A DNA stretch of 64,000 nt from Hominimerdicola alba (GCF_900112155.1 NZ_FOKQ01000013.1:1-64000); one strand, 5' to 3'; positions 8,492 to 17,462 are shown, numbered from the stretch's first letter. Numbers and translations: made by a program. The notes: a model not told the origin generated them from the sequence alone.

Positions 8492-8555
8492 ATTATATCA
8501 TAGGTTTTGCTGTCTGTCGTTATTTTTATCTTACACTGCATTACAGTTCTGTAAT
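8492..8555 (-). promoter_or_regulatory. BceR-type box and promoter C
   Basis: ATTACA-N4-TGTAAT at 8555-8540 and TATAAT at 8497-8492. It is positioned to drive the broken paralogue 3. The box lies inside the last codons of the gene at 8531-8755. Confidence 0.78.
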
Positions 8556-8755
8556 GTTGCTTCCTCTTTGTCAGCCTCTTCGATCTCCTCTTTGTACTTC
8601 ATTGAAGCGCAGCAGTAGATACCTGTACCAAAAGCTATCATTGTACCAAGTGCGGGATCGAACACATCTGTATGCGAGTAGTTTATCACCGCGATCAGAA
8701 ACATTACTATTGTTACCAGTGCGCTTATCACCATTACTTTTCTTGTGTTCTCCAT
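8531..8755 (-). CDS. Small two-helix membrane protein, Bce-locus paralogue 4
   Basis: 74 residues (begins MENTRKVMVISALVTIVMFL) with two hydrophobic helices at about 6-26 and 36-52, then an acidic-basic tail (KYKEEIEEADKEE). The final residues ATLQNCNAV are encoded by the regulatory box of the next gene, which explains why it is about ten residues longer than its paralogues. AGGGGAG precedes the ATG. Its promoter cassette is at 8817-8882. Function unknown. Confidence 0.75.
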   Translation of the reverse strand: MENTRKVMVISALVTIVMFLIAVINYSHTDVFDPALGTMIAFGTGIYCCASMKYKEEIEEADKEEATLQNCNAV

Positions 8756-8816
8756 AATTTATCTCCCCTTCTTGAGTTATACTGTCCGTGGGGGTCTTCC
8801 CCCTTGCTGTGATTAA

Positions 8817-8882
8817 AGTATAACACAAAAGGACGGGCGGGTCGATATTTTAATCTTACCTGACATTACAGTTTCGTAATGT
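8817..8882 (-). promoter_or_regulatory. BceR-type box and promoter D
   Basis: ACATTACG-N4-TGTAATGT at 8882-8863 (one mismatch in the dyad) and TATACT at 8822-8817 preceded by TGT. It is the most diverged of the four cassettes and drives the gene at 8531-8755. Confidence 0.72.
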
Positions 8883-8900
8883 TCGCGTTTGCATAAATAC

Positions 8901-8940
8901 TCCCATATCCCGATAGCACATCTGCTGTCGGGATATGGGA
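8901..8940 (-). terminator. Hairpin after the kinase gene
   Basis: A 13-base perfect stem (TCCCATATCCCGA with TCGGGATATGGGA) with an inner AGCA/TGCT pairing. The T-rich tail is weak, but the position, nine bases after the kinase stop and before cassette D, fits a terminator isolating the regulator operon. Confidence 0.6.
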
Positions 8941-8949
8941 TAGTTTGGT

Positions 8950-9945
8950 CTACTGAATATTGTGAAGTTTGTCCTTGCCGAAAACTATGGTTATCTCGGT
9001 GTATTCGCCCTGTACCGATTCTGCCTGTACACTGTGACCCAGCTTTGTGCAAAGCATCTTTACTATGTACAGACCCATACCCGTTGACTTGGTATGAGTT
9101 CTTCCGTTTTCACCTGTAAAGGATTTTTCAAAAATATAAGGCAAGTCAGCCTCCGAAATACCTATTCCGTTATCGCGGAAATGCAGAACAGTCTTGTCAT
9201 CAAAGTCCTCTGCATAGACCTTTATCTCGTCCGCTTCGTACTTAATACTGTTGCCCATAAGCTGACCAAATATAAATGCAAGCCATTTAGCATCGGTCAT
9301 GACTTCTACATCGAGACCCTCAGCGGAAAGGGAGATATTCCTCTCCTGTATCTCCGAGCGGTTCTTCATTGCGGTCTCGCCGAAGATCCTCTTCAGTGAA
9401 GCATTCTTGATTATATAGTCCTTTTCGGCATTGCGGCTTCGGGCATAGTAAAGCACGTTCTCAATGTAGTCATCGATGCGTTTCAGCTGTTCGGAATACC
9501 TATTACTGCCATCGTTGTGACACATCAGCTGCAAGCTTGCCACAGGGAGTTTGACCTCATGCACCCACATTTCTATATACTCACGGAATTCCAGATTCTC
9601 GCGGCGGTACTCTGCGATATGCTCACACATAGCCTTGTCAGACTGCCTGAGAACTTCGTACAGAAATCTGCCGTCAAAAAAGTCGGGAGCTTCAGTCATC
9701 TCAGCAAGAAGATACTTTTTATCAAGGCTATCTAGGCAGTAGTTAAGCTTGTCGTAGAAACTCTTTTTCCTGAAAAACGTCCAGCACTCAGCGATGGCTC
9801 CGCCCAGCAGGAGTATCACATATACAATTACAATGCACTGTGTTCTGATATGGAAAGCCTGCATGAAGATCAGCGCTACTGCAAGACTGACAAGGTATAT
9901 CATGTAAGCCGAAAGTCTGTCTTTTAAATATTCGGTGATGCTCAT
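8950..9945 (-). CDS. BceS-type intramembrane-sensing histidine kinase
   Basis: 331 residues with two closely spaced N-terminal membrane helices (about 13-30 and 37-54) and almost no extracellular loop, the hallmark of kinases that sense through a Bce-type transporter. The phospho-acceptor is His129 in EMWVHEVKLP. The ATPase domain has the N box (GQLMGNSIKY), G1 (DNGIGI), F box and G2 (STGMGLYIV). The start overlaps the regulator stop by four bases (ATGA), so the two are co-translated. Partners are the regulator at 9942-10604 and the transporter at 4764-7539. Confidence 0.92.
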   Translation of the reverse strand: MSITEYLKDRLSAYMIYLVSLAVALIFMQAFHIRTQCIVIVYVILLLGGAIAECWTFFRKKSFYDKLNYCLDSLDKKYLLAEMTEAPDFFDGRFLYEVLRQSDKAMCEHIAEYRRENLEFREYIEMWVHEVKLPVASLQLMCHNDGSNRYSEQLKRIDDYIENVLYYARSRNAEKDYIIKNASLKRIFGETAMKNRSEIQERNISLSAEGLDVEVMTDAKWLAFIFGQLMGNSIKYEADEIKVYAEDFDDKTVLHFRDNGIGISEADLPYIFEKSFTGENGRTHTKSTGMGLYIVKMLCTKLGHSVQAESVQGEYTEITIVFGKDKLHNIQ

Positions 9946-10604
9946 TTCAGTACATACCCCTGTTTCTTTCTGGTCTCGATGGCATCTTCAAAGCCAAGGT
10001 CCGCCAGCTTTCCGCGAAGTCTGCTGATGTTCACCGAAAGAGCATTGTCGTTAACGAACTCATCGTTATCCCAGAGTGCGGTCATAAGGTCATCGCGGGT
10101 GACTATCTCCCCCTGCCTGTCAAGCAGGAGCTGAAAAATTATCATTTCATTCTTGGTCAGTACCTGCTCCTTGCCGTTTCGGTCGATGCTGCCCTTAACG
10201 GTGCTGACCTCGGCATCATGATACATCTGGGAACCGCTTGTCTTGGTAAAGCGCTTCAGCACCGCGGATATCCTCAGCAGAAGTATGGTGGGATTATAGG
10301 GCTTGGTGATGTAGTCATCAGCGCCGAAGCTCATGGAAAGCACCTCGTCTATCTCGGTGCTTCTGCTGGTCAGCATTATAACAGGGGTATCGCTGACTTT
10401 TCTGAATTCCTGCAAAAGTGTCTCGCCGCCCACAAAGGGAAGATTTATATCCAGCAGTATAAGGTCAGCCCCCGAGGACTTCATCTGTTCAAGGGAAATG
10501 CTGAGGTCGGTGACAGCCTGGACCTCATACCCTGAGTTTTTAAGCAGTGTTGCGACTTCATCACGAAGCACGGTATCGTCTTCGATTATCATTATTTTTT
10601 TCAT
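9942..10604 (-). CDS. BceR-type response regulator (OmpR family)
   Basis: 220 residues. The receiver domain (about 1-115) has acidic residues at 9-10, phosphorylation site Asp52 (LLDINLPF), the switch Thr in MLTSRS and Lys in ITKPYNP. The C-terminal winged-helix domain (about 125-220) has DNEFVNDNALSVNISRLRGKL and ends ETRKKQGYVLK. GGGAG precedes the ATG. Its predicted targets are the four TTACA-N4-TGTAA boxes between 7883 and 8882; no such box precedes its own promoter, so it is probably constitutive. Confidence 0.92.
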   Translation of the reverse strand: MKKIMIIEDDTVLRDEVATLLKNSGYEVQAVTDLSISLEQMKSSGADLILLDINLPFVGGETLLQEFRKVSDTPVIMLTSRSTEIDEVLSMSFGADDYITKPYNPTILLLRISAVLKRFTKTSGSQMYHDAEVSTVKGSIDRNGKEQVLTKNEMIIFQLLLDRQGEIVTRDDLMTALWDNDEFVNDNALSVNISRLRGKLADLGFEDAIETRKKQGYVLK

Positions 10605-10650
10605 TGTCTATCTCCCGTTCAATGATATTCATAGCATTATCGCCTTAACA

Positions 10651-10679
10651 ATTATATATCATTTATCACGATTCGTCAA
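10651..10679 (-). promoter_or_regulatory. Promoter of the Bce-type regulator/kinase operon
   Basis: On the minus strand TTGACG (10679-10674), 17-base spacer, TATAAT (10656-10651), 46 bases upstream of the regulator start. Confidence 0.82.
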
Positions 10680-10703
10680 GCGTAAAAGCGCGTATTTACA
10701 TAA

Positions 10704-10734
10704 CAAAAACGGCAGTCTCCGAAGAAACTGCCGT
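10704..10734 (-). terminator. Terminator of first GH9 gene (UUCG loop)
   Basis: On the minus strand ACGGCAGT-T-TC, loop TTCG, GA-G-ACTGCCGT, then TTTTTG. The same hairpin, base for base, follows the second GH9 gene at 14354-14385. Confidence 0.9.
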
Positions 10735-10757
10735 TATAGGTTCTGTGAAACTATATA

Positions 10758-13700
10758 TTACTTAACAGTAACAGTGATAGCATTCTTGATAGGATCAGTT
10801 GTATTCCACTTGCCGTTAACTCTTGCAGCAACTGCTACCTTGTAGGTCATGCCGGGAGTCAGGTTCTTAGGAGTTACATAGCTGTTTGTGGTGATGTTGG
10901 AAGTCTGAACTCTCCACTTACCAGCCAGGTATACAGCGATGCCGTACTTGTCAGCGCCATCAACCTTGTCCCATACGAACTGTACCTGATGATACTGAGA
11001 GTTGGTTATAGCTCTAACATTCTGAGGCCAATCAACAACAGGAACAGGAGAACCGCCAGCATTATCGATCATGAATGTGGTCATCCATACCAGAGGAGCG
11101 TTCCAGTTGATGGTAACTTCGTTTACAGACCAAGACTCTGCGCTGTCTACGTAGCACTTCTGGTTAGCCAGTGTGCCTCTCTTGTAGCCCAGACCGCCGA
11201 TGTAAGGATCCTGCATACCAGCGCCGGGACCACCGGACAGTACGCCATCAGGAGCCTTCGGGAAGGTAGGATCTACGCCCTTAGACCAGAATCTGTGGTG
11301 AGGCCATTCCATAGTCTTATCGCCGTAGCCGGATACATAGGAGAAGCCAAGACCGTTACGTCCGTAGATGTAGTCCAGAGCTTCAGCAGCACCGTTCAGG
11401 TACTTAGAGCCCTTAGAAGCGTCATAAGCGTAAGCAAGTACCATTGCGTTGTTGATTACGAAGGAGTTGGAACCCCACTCATAACCAGTGATCTTGATGC
11501 CTTCACCGATGTTGATAGCATCCTCAAATGTAGCACCCTTGTAAGGAATGCCCATGCCCTGCTTAGTCTGCTGAGCCAGATAAGTATCACCAGCAGATGT
11601 GATGGAAGACTTAATTGCACTCTGCTCAGAAGAAGAAAGCTTGCTGGGATTCAGGTACAGAGACAGGGTACCCAGACCGGATGTACAACCCCAGTTGAAG
11701 GAGCTGAAGGAGCCGTTGTTCTCGCCGCCGCCCAGGCTGGTTGTCAGGCTGAATGCCTTATCCTTGCCGGATGTATCGTTGGGGTTGCTGTACTTCTTGA
11801 GGAAGTTATAGTAAGTAGAATCGCCGGTTGTTGCGAAGAGCTCGCAAGCTGCCCAGTAAGCATCGTCGCCTACATAGGTATCACCGTAAGCACCGCCGCC
11901 GATAGCCTGATCCAGAGGAGCGAAGTAAGGATCGGTAGAAGAATCACCCTTCTTGATGTTCCACTTGCTCTCCTTAGCGCTTATAGCCTTCCAGCTGTTC
12001 TGAGCGTTCTTCAGACACTCCTGAGCGAAGCTGTCATCGATGCCCTTCCACAGACGTGCTGCCTGTGCTGCGCAAGCGATCATATTGAATGTAGCGGCAT
12101 AGGTTGCAGGCTTAACTATACGGATAGTGCCCCAGCCCTTCTCGCCGTTCTCCATCGTTTCCTTATCATAGTCCCAAGACTTGGTAGCCAGACCTGTCCA
12201 CTTGTGGTCGTGCAGCTTGTGATATACAAATCCGTCGCTGTCGATCATCTTGAACATCCACTCCAACTCAACTCTTGCTTCGTCGAGGATATCAGGAGCC
12301 TTATCACCATTCTCAGGGATAGCTATAGTGCCGTCTGTCCACTTCTTGGTGGTGCCGTTCTTCTTGGTGAACTCATAGTCGTTCTGGAGAGTCCATACAG
12401 AGATACCGCCGTTAACAACGTACTTACCGTGGTCACCTGCATCGTACCAACCGCCGGTACCGTTGATGCTCTTGCTCTTCTCAACGTCAGAGCCTTCGCT
12501 GTCGTAGGACTTAACCCACTTGGACTGTACATAAGCAGTATCAGGGTTATGACCATACTTAGTGTGAGCCAGCTCGCTCTTATCACCGGAAGTGATGTAC
12601 TGAGACTCTATCGCAACACCTGAACGGTTCTGATAGAAGTAGTTCATGGAGTCCTTCAGCAGCTGAGTGCTGTAAACGTTACTGCTGATCACGAACTCAT
12701 GGCTCTGGTTCATTACATACTGCTTCTGGGTCTGAGGATTTGTCCACATCAGCTTATCGCCGCTGAGCTTGGTATCGTTAACATTCTTAGCAAGCAGAAC
12801 CTGTGTGCCGGAAACACCAACCTTATCCTTTACGAAGATTGTATATGTACCCTCAGTATTGAACTTGGAGAAGTCGATGATATGAACATAAGCACCGCTG
12901 TCCTTCAGTCTGGTAACAGACTGATCACCAATCTGAACGCTTGTGGTCTTACCTGTACCGGAATCAGGGTCGGAACCGAATACTGTAGTTGTACCGGTAT
13001 ACTTAACGTTGCCGCTCTTATCTCTAATCTCATACTGCAGAGGAGAAGAAGCGTCTGTTACATAAGAAGCCTTCTTGGAAAGATTGGGATAGTAACCCAG
13101 CTGGTTCAGACGAACGTTGCTCTCGGGTCTTACAACACCCATCTCATTGCTAGGATCCCAACCATCAGGACCTTCCAGTGAGAGATTATCAAACTTCAGA
13201 ACTGTGCCGTTAGGGAAGCAGTCAACATTCTGATACTGACCCTTACCGCCGTAGTGGAATGCCCACTCAGCAACGTCAACATCCTGATCAGCAGTGAATG
13301 TTGCATCAAACTCGTTATGACCCTTCTTTATCGGTACGCAGTCCCAGCACTGGTTGAAAGTACCGTCTGTGCAGTTATTGTGCCAAACTTCAACAGTTCC
13401 GCCGTAGTTACCGATCTTGGTGTACATCTCACCATCGCTGGTAGAATCAACTTCCCAGTGAACCTTATAAGTCTGACCCTTCTTGATTGTGAGATTTCTG
13501 TGACGGAGCTGAAGATCCCATCTGGACTCAGGACCATCGTTGTTAATGATCTCTACGTTGTAAGTACCGCCGCTGATGTCAAAAGACTGCTTAGCGGGGT
13601 TGGTCTCACAAGTATGCCAAGGCAGACCTACACCAGCATCAAAATCTGTCTGACCCAGCATCTGATCAGCAGATGCGCTCATAGGAATGAGTGCGGAAGC

Positions 13701-13763
13701 TGTGGACAGAGATACAACGCTTGCCAGAAGTCCGCTGGCAATCTTCTTCATTGGATTCTGCAT
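10758..13763 (-). CDS. Secreted GH9 cellulase with CBM4-like, Ig-like and CBM37 modules
   Basis: A 1001-residue extracellular cellulase. Signal peptide is about 1-33. A CBM4-like jelly roll (about 34-205) is followed by the Ig-like CelD_N domain (about 212-300), the GH9 (alpha/alpha)6 barrel (about 350-895) and a CBM37 (about 912-1001). Catalytic residues visible are Asp441 and Asp444 in YDAGDHGKYV and the acid Glu882 in VNEVTINWN. CBM4-Ig-GH9 proteins are usually processive or exo-acting enzymes on cellulose. GGGAGGG eight bases before the ATG at 13763 fixes the start. The 3' end including stop region and terminator is duplicated at the second GH9 gene. Similar architecture is known from R. 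albus, but I do not assign a specific name. Confidence 0.94.
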   Translation of the reverse strand: MQNPMKKIASGLLASVVSLSTASALIPMSASADQMLGQTDFDAGVGLPWHTCETNPAKQSFDISGGTYNVEIINNDGPESRWDLQLRHRNLTIKKGQTYKVHWEVDSTSDGEMYTKIGNYGGTVEVWHNNCTDGTFNQCWDCVPIKKGHNEFDATFTADQDVDVAEWAFHYGGKGQYQNVDCFPNGTVLKFDNLSLEGPDGWDPSNEMGVVRPESNVRLNQLGYYPNLSKKASYVTDASSPLQYEIRDKSGNVKYTGTTTVFGSDPDSGTGKTTSVQIGDQSVTRLKDSGAYVHIIDFSKFNTEGTYTIFVKDKVGVSGTQVLLAKNVNDTKLSGDKLMWTNPQTQKQYVMNQSHEFVISSNVYSTQLLKDSMNYFYQNRSGVAIESQYITSGDKSELAHTKYGHNPDTAYVQSKWVKSYDSEGSDVEKSKSINGTGGWYDAGDHGKYVVNGGISVWTLQNDYEFTKKNGTTKKWTDGTIAIPENGDKAPDILDEARVELEWMFKMIDSDGFVYHKLHDHKWTGLATKSWDYDKETMENGEKGWGTIRIVKPATYAATFNMIACAAQAARLWKGIDDSFAQECLKNAQNSWKAISAKESKWNIKKGDSSTDPYFAPLDQAIGGGAYGDTYVGDDAYWAACELFATTGDSTYYNFLKKYSNPNDTSGKDKAFSLTTSLGGGENNGSFSSFNWGCTSGLGTLSLYLNPSKLSSSEQSAIKSSITSAGDTYLAQQTKQGMGIPYKGATFEDAINIGEGIKITGYEWGSNSFVINNAMVLAYAYDASKGSKYLNGAAEALDYIYGRNGLGFSYVSGYGDKTMEWPHHRFWSKGVDPTFPKAPDGVLSGGPGAGMQDPYIGGLGYKRGTLANQKCYVDSAESWSVNEVTINWNAPLVWMTTFMIDNAGGSPVPVVDWPQNVRAITNSQYHQVQFVWDKVDGADKYGIAVYLAGKWRVQTSNITTNSYVTPKNLTPGMTYKVAVAARVNGKWNTTDPIKNAITVTVK

Positions 13764-13904
13764 GAATTAACCCTCCCTGAAAAAATAGAAAAAATAAATT
13801 TGTTTGTGATACGGCATCAGTGCGGCTGCCGAATCAACGAATGTTTTAAGAGAAATAAGGAAGTCTTCATCCGACTTGCACTACCCTTTTTTCCACCTGC
13901 TATT

Positions 13905-13932
13905 ATTATAATATATTTCTCAAAAAAGTCAA
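13905..13932 (-). promoter_or_regulatory. Promoter of first GH9 gene
   Basis: On the minus strand TTGACT (13932-13927), 16-base spacer, TATAAT (13910-13905). It gives a leader of about 135 bases before the start at 13763. Confidence 0.8.
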
Positions 13933-13955
13933 TTGTTTTGATTAAATTTCATTTA

Positions 13956-13970
13956 CTTTAACGATTACGC
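13956..13970 (-). promoter_or_regulatory. Weak copy of the shared polysaccharidase upstream element
   Basis: CTTTAACGATTACGC matches the 15-base element at 17218-17232 and 22876-22890 at 11 of 15 positions, including the core ACGATTAC. It sits 23 bases upstream of the -35, about one helical turn further than the other two copies. Confidence 0.45.
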
Positions 13971-14353
13971 ACGTGTTTATTTATACAATACGTACAACTC
14001 GTAATATGTAAAAAGTCAAGTAAAACTCGTGTTTTCGTACAGCCTGTTAATTCTTTGAATACTATATGTTAATAAGTTGTATTGTCACAAACTAAAGCTT
14101 AATATGACTATAACTCATAATATTCTTTTAGACTCGGCATGATAAAATATTCCTACAATGCCAAACTTTCCTTTGGCAAAAGTTCTGAAATGTCCATATA
14201 CAGGCATTTGACCGTTTTATCCATATTCCTGTGAACTTCATCTGAGGTACTCTTAAAACTGAAATTTTCGAATTGACGTTCTTAACAATTATCGCAATCG
14301 TTTTCTGTGCTATTTTGTTAAATTCAATAATTTATTTTGATCTGTTGGCAAGC
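13971..14353. other. Non-coding A/T-rich stretch between the two GH9 genes
   Basis: No reading frame with a plausible start and ribosome site was found on either strand. It contains scattered A/T-rich direct and inverted repeats, but no hairpin with a T tail and no clear promoter beyond that of the first GH9 gene. Confidence 0.5.
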
Positions 14354-14385
14354 AAAAAAACGGCAGTCTCCGAAGAAACTGCCGT
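14354..14385 (-). terminator. Terminator of second GH9 gene, copy of the one at 10704
   Basis: The same ACGGCAGT...TTCG...ACTGCCGT hairpin followed by seven T on the minus strand, 24 bases after the stop codon. Confidence 0.9.
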
Positions 14386-14408
14386 TATAGATTCTGTGGA
14401 ACTGTAAA

Positions 14409-17102
14409 TTACTTGACAGTAACAGTTACAGCGTTCTTGATAGGATCAGCTGTGTTCCACTTACCGTTGACTCTTGCAGCAACTGCTACCTTGTAGGTCA
14501 TGCCGGGAGTCAGGTTCTTAGGAGTTACATAGCTGTTTGTAGTAACGTTGGAGGTCTGAACTCTCCACTTACCTGCCAGGTATACAGCGATGCCGTACTT
14601 GTCAGCACCTGCAACCTTGTCCCAAACGAGCTGTACCTGATGGTACTGGGTATTGTAATTTACCTTGATGTTTGTAGGATAATCGATCTGGCTGCTCTCT
14701 TTCTGGGTAGTAACAGTTATAGCCTTGGAGTAGTCACCATCGTACGTGCCGTTATTATTTGAAAGAACGGCAAACTTGTAGCTTGTGCCTGCCTTCAGAC
14801 CGCTTACCGTGTAAGAAGTGCCTGTTATATCAGTGATTTTCGACCACTTGCCATTGGAATAACCGAATACGCCATACTTGGAAACGCCGCTTACGCTATT
14901 CCAGCTGAGCTTTGCAGTGGTGGTAGTGGTAGCATCGCATTTAGCGGTAGGATTTGTAGAAACAGGAGTAGAGCTGCCACCGTTTCTCTTGAATACGTAC
15001 TCGGTCTGGCTTGCAGTCTTGCCGTTAGGCTCAGTACCCCAAACCTGTACACCATTTACGTACATAGGTATATTCTTGTTGAGAGCTGCATCGCTCTTGA
15101 TGTCAGAAGCTGTTGCTAAACCGCCCTTGTAAGACCAGTCGTTTGTAGGATCCCAAGCGCCTGCGGTAGACTTGCCGTTTATAGCATCGGGAATAGAGAT
15201 CCTGAACTGTACTTCATCTCTGTGCTCGCTCTGACCGGTAGGCTGTATAGCTCTGCCGTCTTCGAACTTGATCTTTGCATAAAGGGTATTGCCTGTCTTG
15301 TCGCCCTCATATACATAAGGACCGCTTACAGTAGCATAGCCCTGTTCGCCTTCCTTATACTGCTGGCTATTGCTTATAACCTTTATATCATCGATAGTCA
15401 AACCTGCATCGAAGATCTCGGAAGCATCGAAGAAGTATCTGTATTCGATATCCTTAGCAACTCTTGCAGGCCAAGCGGTATGGTTCATAGCCCATGCCTT
15501 GATCTCGGAATAGCTGCTGCCCTTGCCGTTGAGTACAGCTGCAACTTCCCATTCAGCCCACTTGGGTGTTTCTGTTTCAGGGAAGTTTGCGAGAGGCTTT
15601 CCGCCGTAATCGTCGATCATAGCACACAGACAAGCGGTGTAACCTGCGTTGTAGTCTATAGCGACCTCTGTATACTGGAAGTCAGCGACCTTGTAATCGC
15701 CGTATTTACCGGAACTGTCAGGACCGCCGATAAGTGCGCCGTAGAGAGTATGAGCATATTCTGTCTGCCAGCCTTCGTTTCCGCCGGATTCCTGACCGAG
15801 TTCGTTCCAGTGGTCATCGTGTACGCCGGAAGCGTTTCTGTGATGGATAGCAGAAGGCGACTTCTCACCCATGCCGAGAACATAGCTGTAACCCATTTCG
15901 TTATCGCCGAAGCAGTAGTTCATCTGGAGGTCGCCCCACTTGCTGAACTTACTCTCAACATCTGTACCCTTGAAAAGTGTATCGGAACCGAGTTTTGCAA
16001 GGAAAGCTGTCGTTGTTGCGTGACGCAGAGAGCCCCACTGGAACAGCCAAGAAAGTCCCTTGGGTGTTATCTTTCCGAAGAACGACTTAGAATCCTCGCC
16101 CATCCAGTAAGTAAGATGACGCTTAACGTGAGCAGTCCACTCCTTGTTTCCTGTTATCTGAGCGTAGAGGAATGCAGCACCCTGTGAAGTATCATCCCAG
16201 CAAAGTCCCCATGTGAACTTACGTGCTGTATCCTGTTCTTCCAGAGGGAATATCGGTATGTATTCATTTTCTACCTTATTGAGATATGTCTTATCGCCTG
16301 TAGCCTTATAAAGCCAGAGAGCAGCAAACATACAGTCATCTACCCATGACTCTGTTTTGTACATACCTGTCATACCGCCGATATCTGAACAATCTCTTAT
16401 CTTGTCAGCACCGGCAAACAGATCCTTAGCGTGCTTGAGGTACTGTGCCGCAGTTGTGGGATCGGAATCCTTGAATACGAGATATCCCTGTGCAAGAGCA
16501 GCAGCAGAAAGACCTGCAACAGAAGAATTCTCGATCACATCATAAGGACGCTCCCAGTCGCCGTTGTTGAGGTGGTGTTTACGGAGATATACTTCTGAGC
16601 TGCACCAGATGTTATGGTCGGTAGAACCGCCTGTGAAGTCACCGATGGTACCTACCATCTTGCCGTTGCCCTTATCGCATGCCATTACATAGTCAAGTCC
16701 CCACTTGAGATTGTTTCTGTAAAGCTCGCCCATGCCTGCGTTGTCAACAGCATCTTTGTACTCAAGGTAGCCCCATGCAAGCATTGAAGCTGAATAAGCA
16801 TTTGTAAGACAGAACTTGAAGTGGTCGCCTGCATCGAACCAGCCGCCCTTTACATAGTCGGTCTCGTTGCCGTCTTCATCCACCATACAGTCATCCTTCC
16901 ACTGTACAGTGTTCCATTCGGGAAGTACGCCCGACTGCTGTACTTCATAGAAGAACATAGACTTCTGGAGTGCCTCTGCATAGTTGTATGCCGAAGCTGC
17001 GTTTGCCGTCAGTACCGGTGAATTGTCCTGAGGCAGTACAGAAACCATTCCTGCTGCCATAACAAGTGCCGAAACTGCTGCGGTAATCTTCTTAAATATC
17101 AT
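14409..17102 (-). CDS. Secreted GH9 endoglucanase with CBM3c, Fn3-like and CBM37 modules
   Basis: 897 residues from the second ATG at 17102. AGGAG lies only one base before the first ATG (17108) but seven before this one. Signal peptide is about 1-36. The GH9 domain (about 38-505) has Asp90 and Asp93 in FDAGDHFKF and acid Glu479 in YTEVAIDY. A CBM3c-like domain (about 520-680) follows directly; in this family it feeds a cellulose chain to the active site and gives processive endoglucanase action. A Ser/Thr linker, an Fn3-like module (about 715-795) and a CBM37 (about 805-897) complete it. It probably acts with the GH5 and the CBM4-type GH9 on crystalline cellulose. Its promoter carries the shared upstream element. 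Confidence 0.94.
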   Translation of the reverse strand: MIFKKITAAVSALVMAAGMVSVLPQDNSPVLTANAASAYNYAEALQKSMFFYEVQQSGVLPEWNTVQWKDDCMVDEDGNETDYVKGGWFDAGDHFKFCLTNAYSASMLAWGYLEYKDAVDNAGMGELYRNNLKWGLDYVMACDKGNGKMVGTIGDFTGGSTDHNIWCSSEVYLRKHHLNNGDWERPYDVIENSSVAGLSAAALAQGYLVFKDSDPTTAAQYLKHAKDLFAGADKIRDCSDIGGMTGMYKTESWVDDCMFAALWLYKATGDKTYLNKVENEYIPIFPLEEQDTARKFTWGLCWDDTSQGAAFLYAQITGNKEWTAHVKRHLTYWMGEDSKSFFGKITPKGLSWLFQWGSLRHATTTAFLAKLGSDTLFKGTDVESKFSKWGDLQMNYCFGDNEMGYSYVLGMGEKSPSAIHHRNASGVHDDHWNELGQESGGNEGWQTEYAHTLYGALIGGPDSSGKYGDYKVADFQYTEVAIDYNAGYTACLCAMIDDYGGKPLANFPETETPKWAEWEVAAVLNGKGSSYSEIKAWAMNHTAWPARVAKDIEYRYFFDASEIFDAGLTIDDIKVISNSQQYKEGEQGYATVSGPYVYEGDKTGNTLYAKIKFEDGRAIQPTGQSEHRDEVQFRISIPDAINGKSTAGAWDPTNDWSYKGGLATASDIKSDAALNKNIPMYVNGVQVWGTEPNGKTASQTEYVFKRNGGSSTPVSTNPTAKCDATTTTTAKLSWNSVSGVSKYGVFGYSNGKWSKITDITGTSYTVSGLKAGTSYKFAVLSNNNGTYDGDYSKAITVTTQKESSQIDYPTNIKVNYNTQYHQVQLVWDKVAGADKYGIAVYLAGKWRVQTSNVTTNSYVTPKNLTPGMTYKVAVAARVNGKWNTADPIKNAVTVTVK

Positions 17103-17173
17103 TTCCATTCTCCTCTCGATAAATAAAGATTTCCGGTTTAGGCATAATAAATATAATATCCCTATATTTTTAA

Positions 17174-17202
17174 AATATACTATATTGTTTGTTGTTTGTC
17201 AA
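17174..17202 (-). promoter_or_regulatory. Promoter of second GH9 gene
   Basis: On the minus strand TTGACA (17202-17197), 17-base spacer, TATATT (17179-17174), about 70 bases upstream of the start codon. Confidence 0.85.
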
Positions 17203-17217
17203 TAGCTAATATAATTA

Positions 17218-17232
17218 ATTAAACGATTACAT
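17218..17232 (-). promoter_or_regulatory. Shared polysaccharidase upstream element, copy 1
   Basis: Plus-strand ATTAAACGATTACAT, identical to 22876-22890 upstream of the GH11 gene. It ends 15 bases upstream of the -35 hexamer, a typical activator position. A partial copy (TTAAACGATTAAACG) lies at 17373-17387. The rest of 17233-17405 is A/T-rich non-coding DNA. Confidence 0.6.
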
Positions 17233-17405
17233 GAAACAAAATCATTTAACGTATACACATTTTATCTTATCATATCAAGGCAGTTTTTCACGAGAAACCG
17301 TACAAATTCCGCGCATACAGACAAATTTTCCGTTCTCATATACTAGCTACAAAATCGATGCCTTACAAAAACTTAAACGATTAAACGTGCAATTTTACCA
17401 AACAA

Positions 17406-17439
17406 AACAGGACAAAGAGAACAGCCTCTTTGTCCTGTT
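17406..17439 (-). terminator. Terminator of the surface beta-helix protein gene
   Basis: A 14-base perfect stem (AACAGGACAAAGAG with CTCTTTGTCCTGTT), loop of six, followed on the minus strand by TTTTGTTT. Confidence 0.88.
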
Positions 17440-17462
17440 ATCTTCATATCAATGATCTTCGA

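Noticed and set aside
13971-14353. Possible small gene or RNA between the GH9 genes
   Set aside because: No frame with start signals and no stable hairpins; treated as promoter-upstream A/T-rich DNA.
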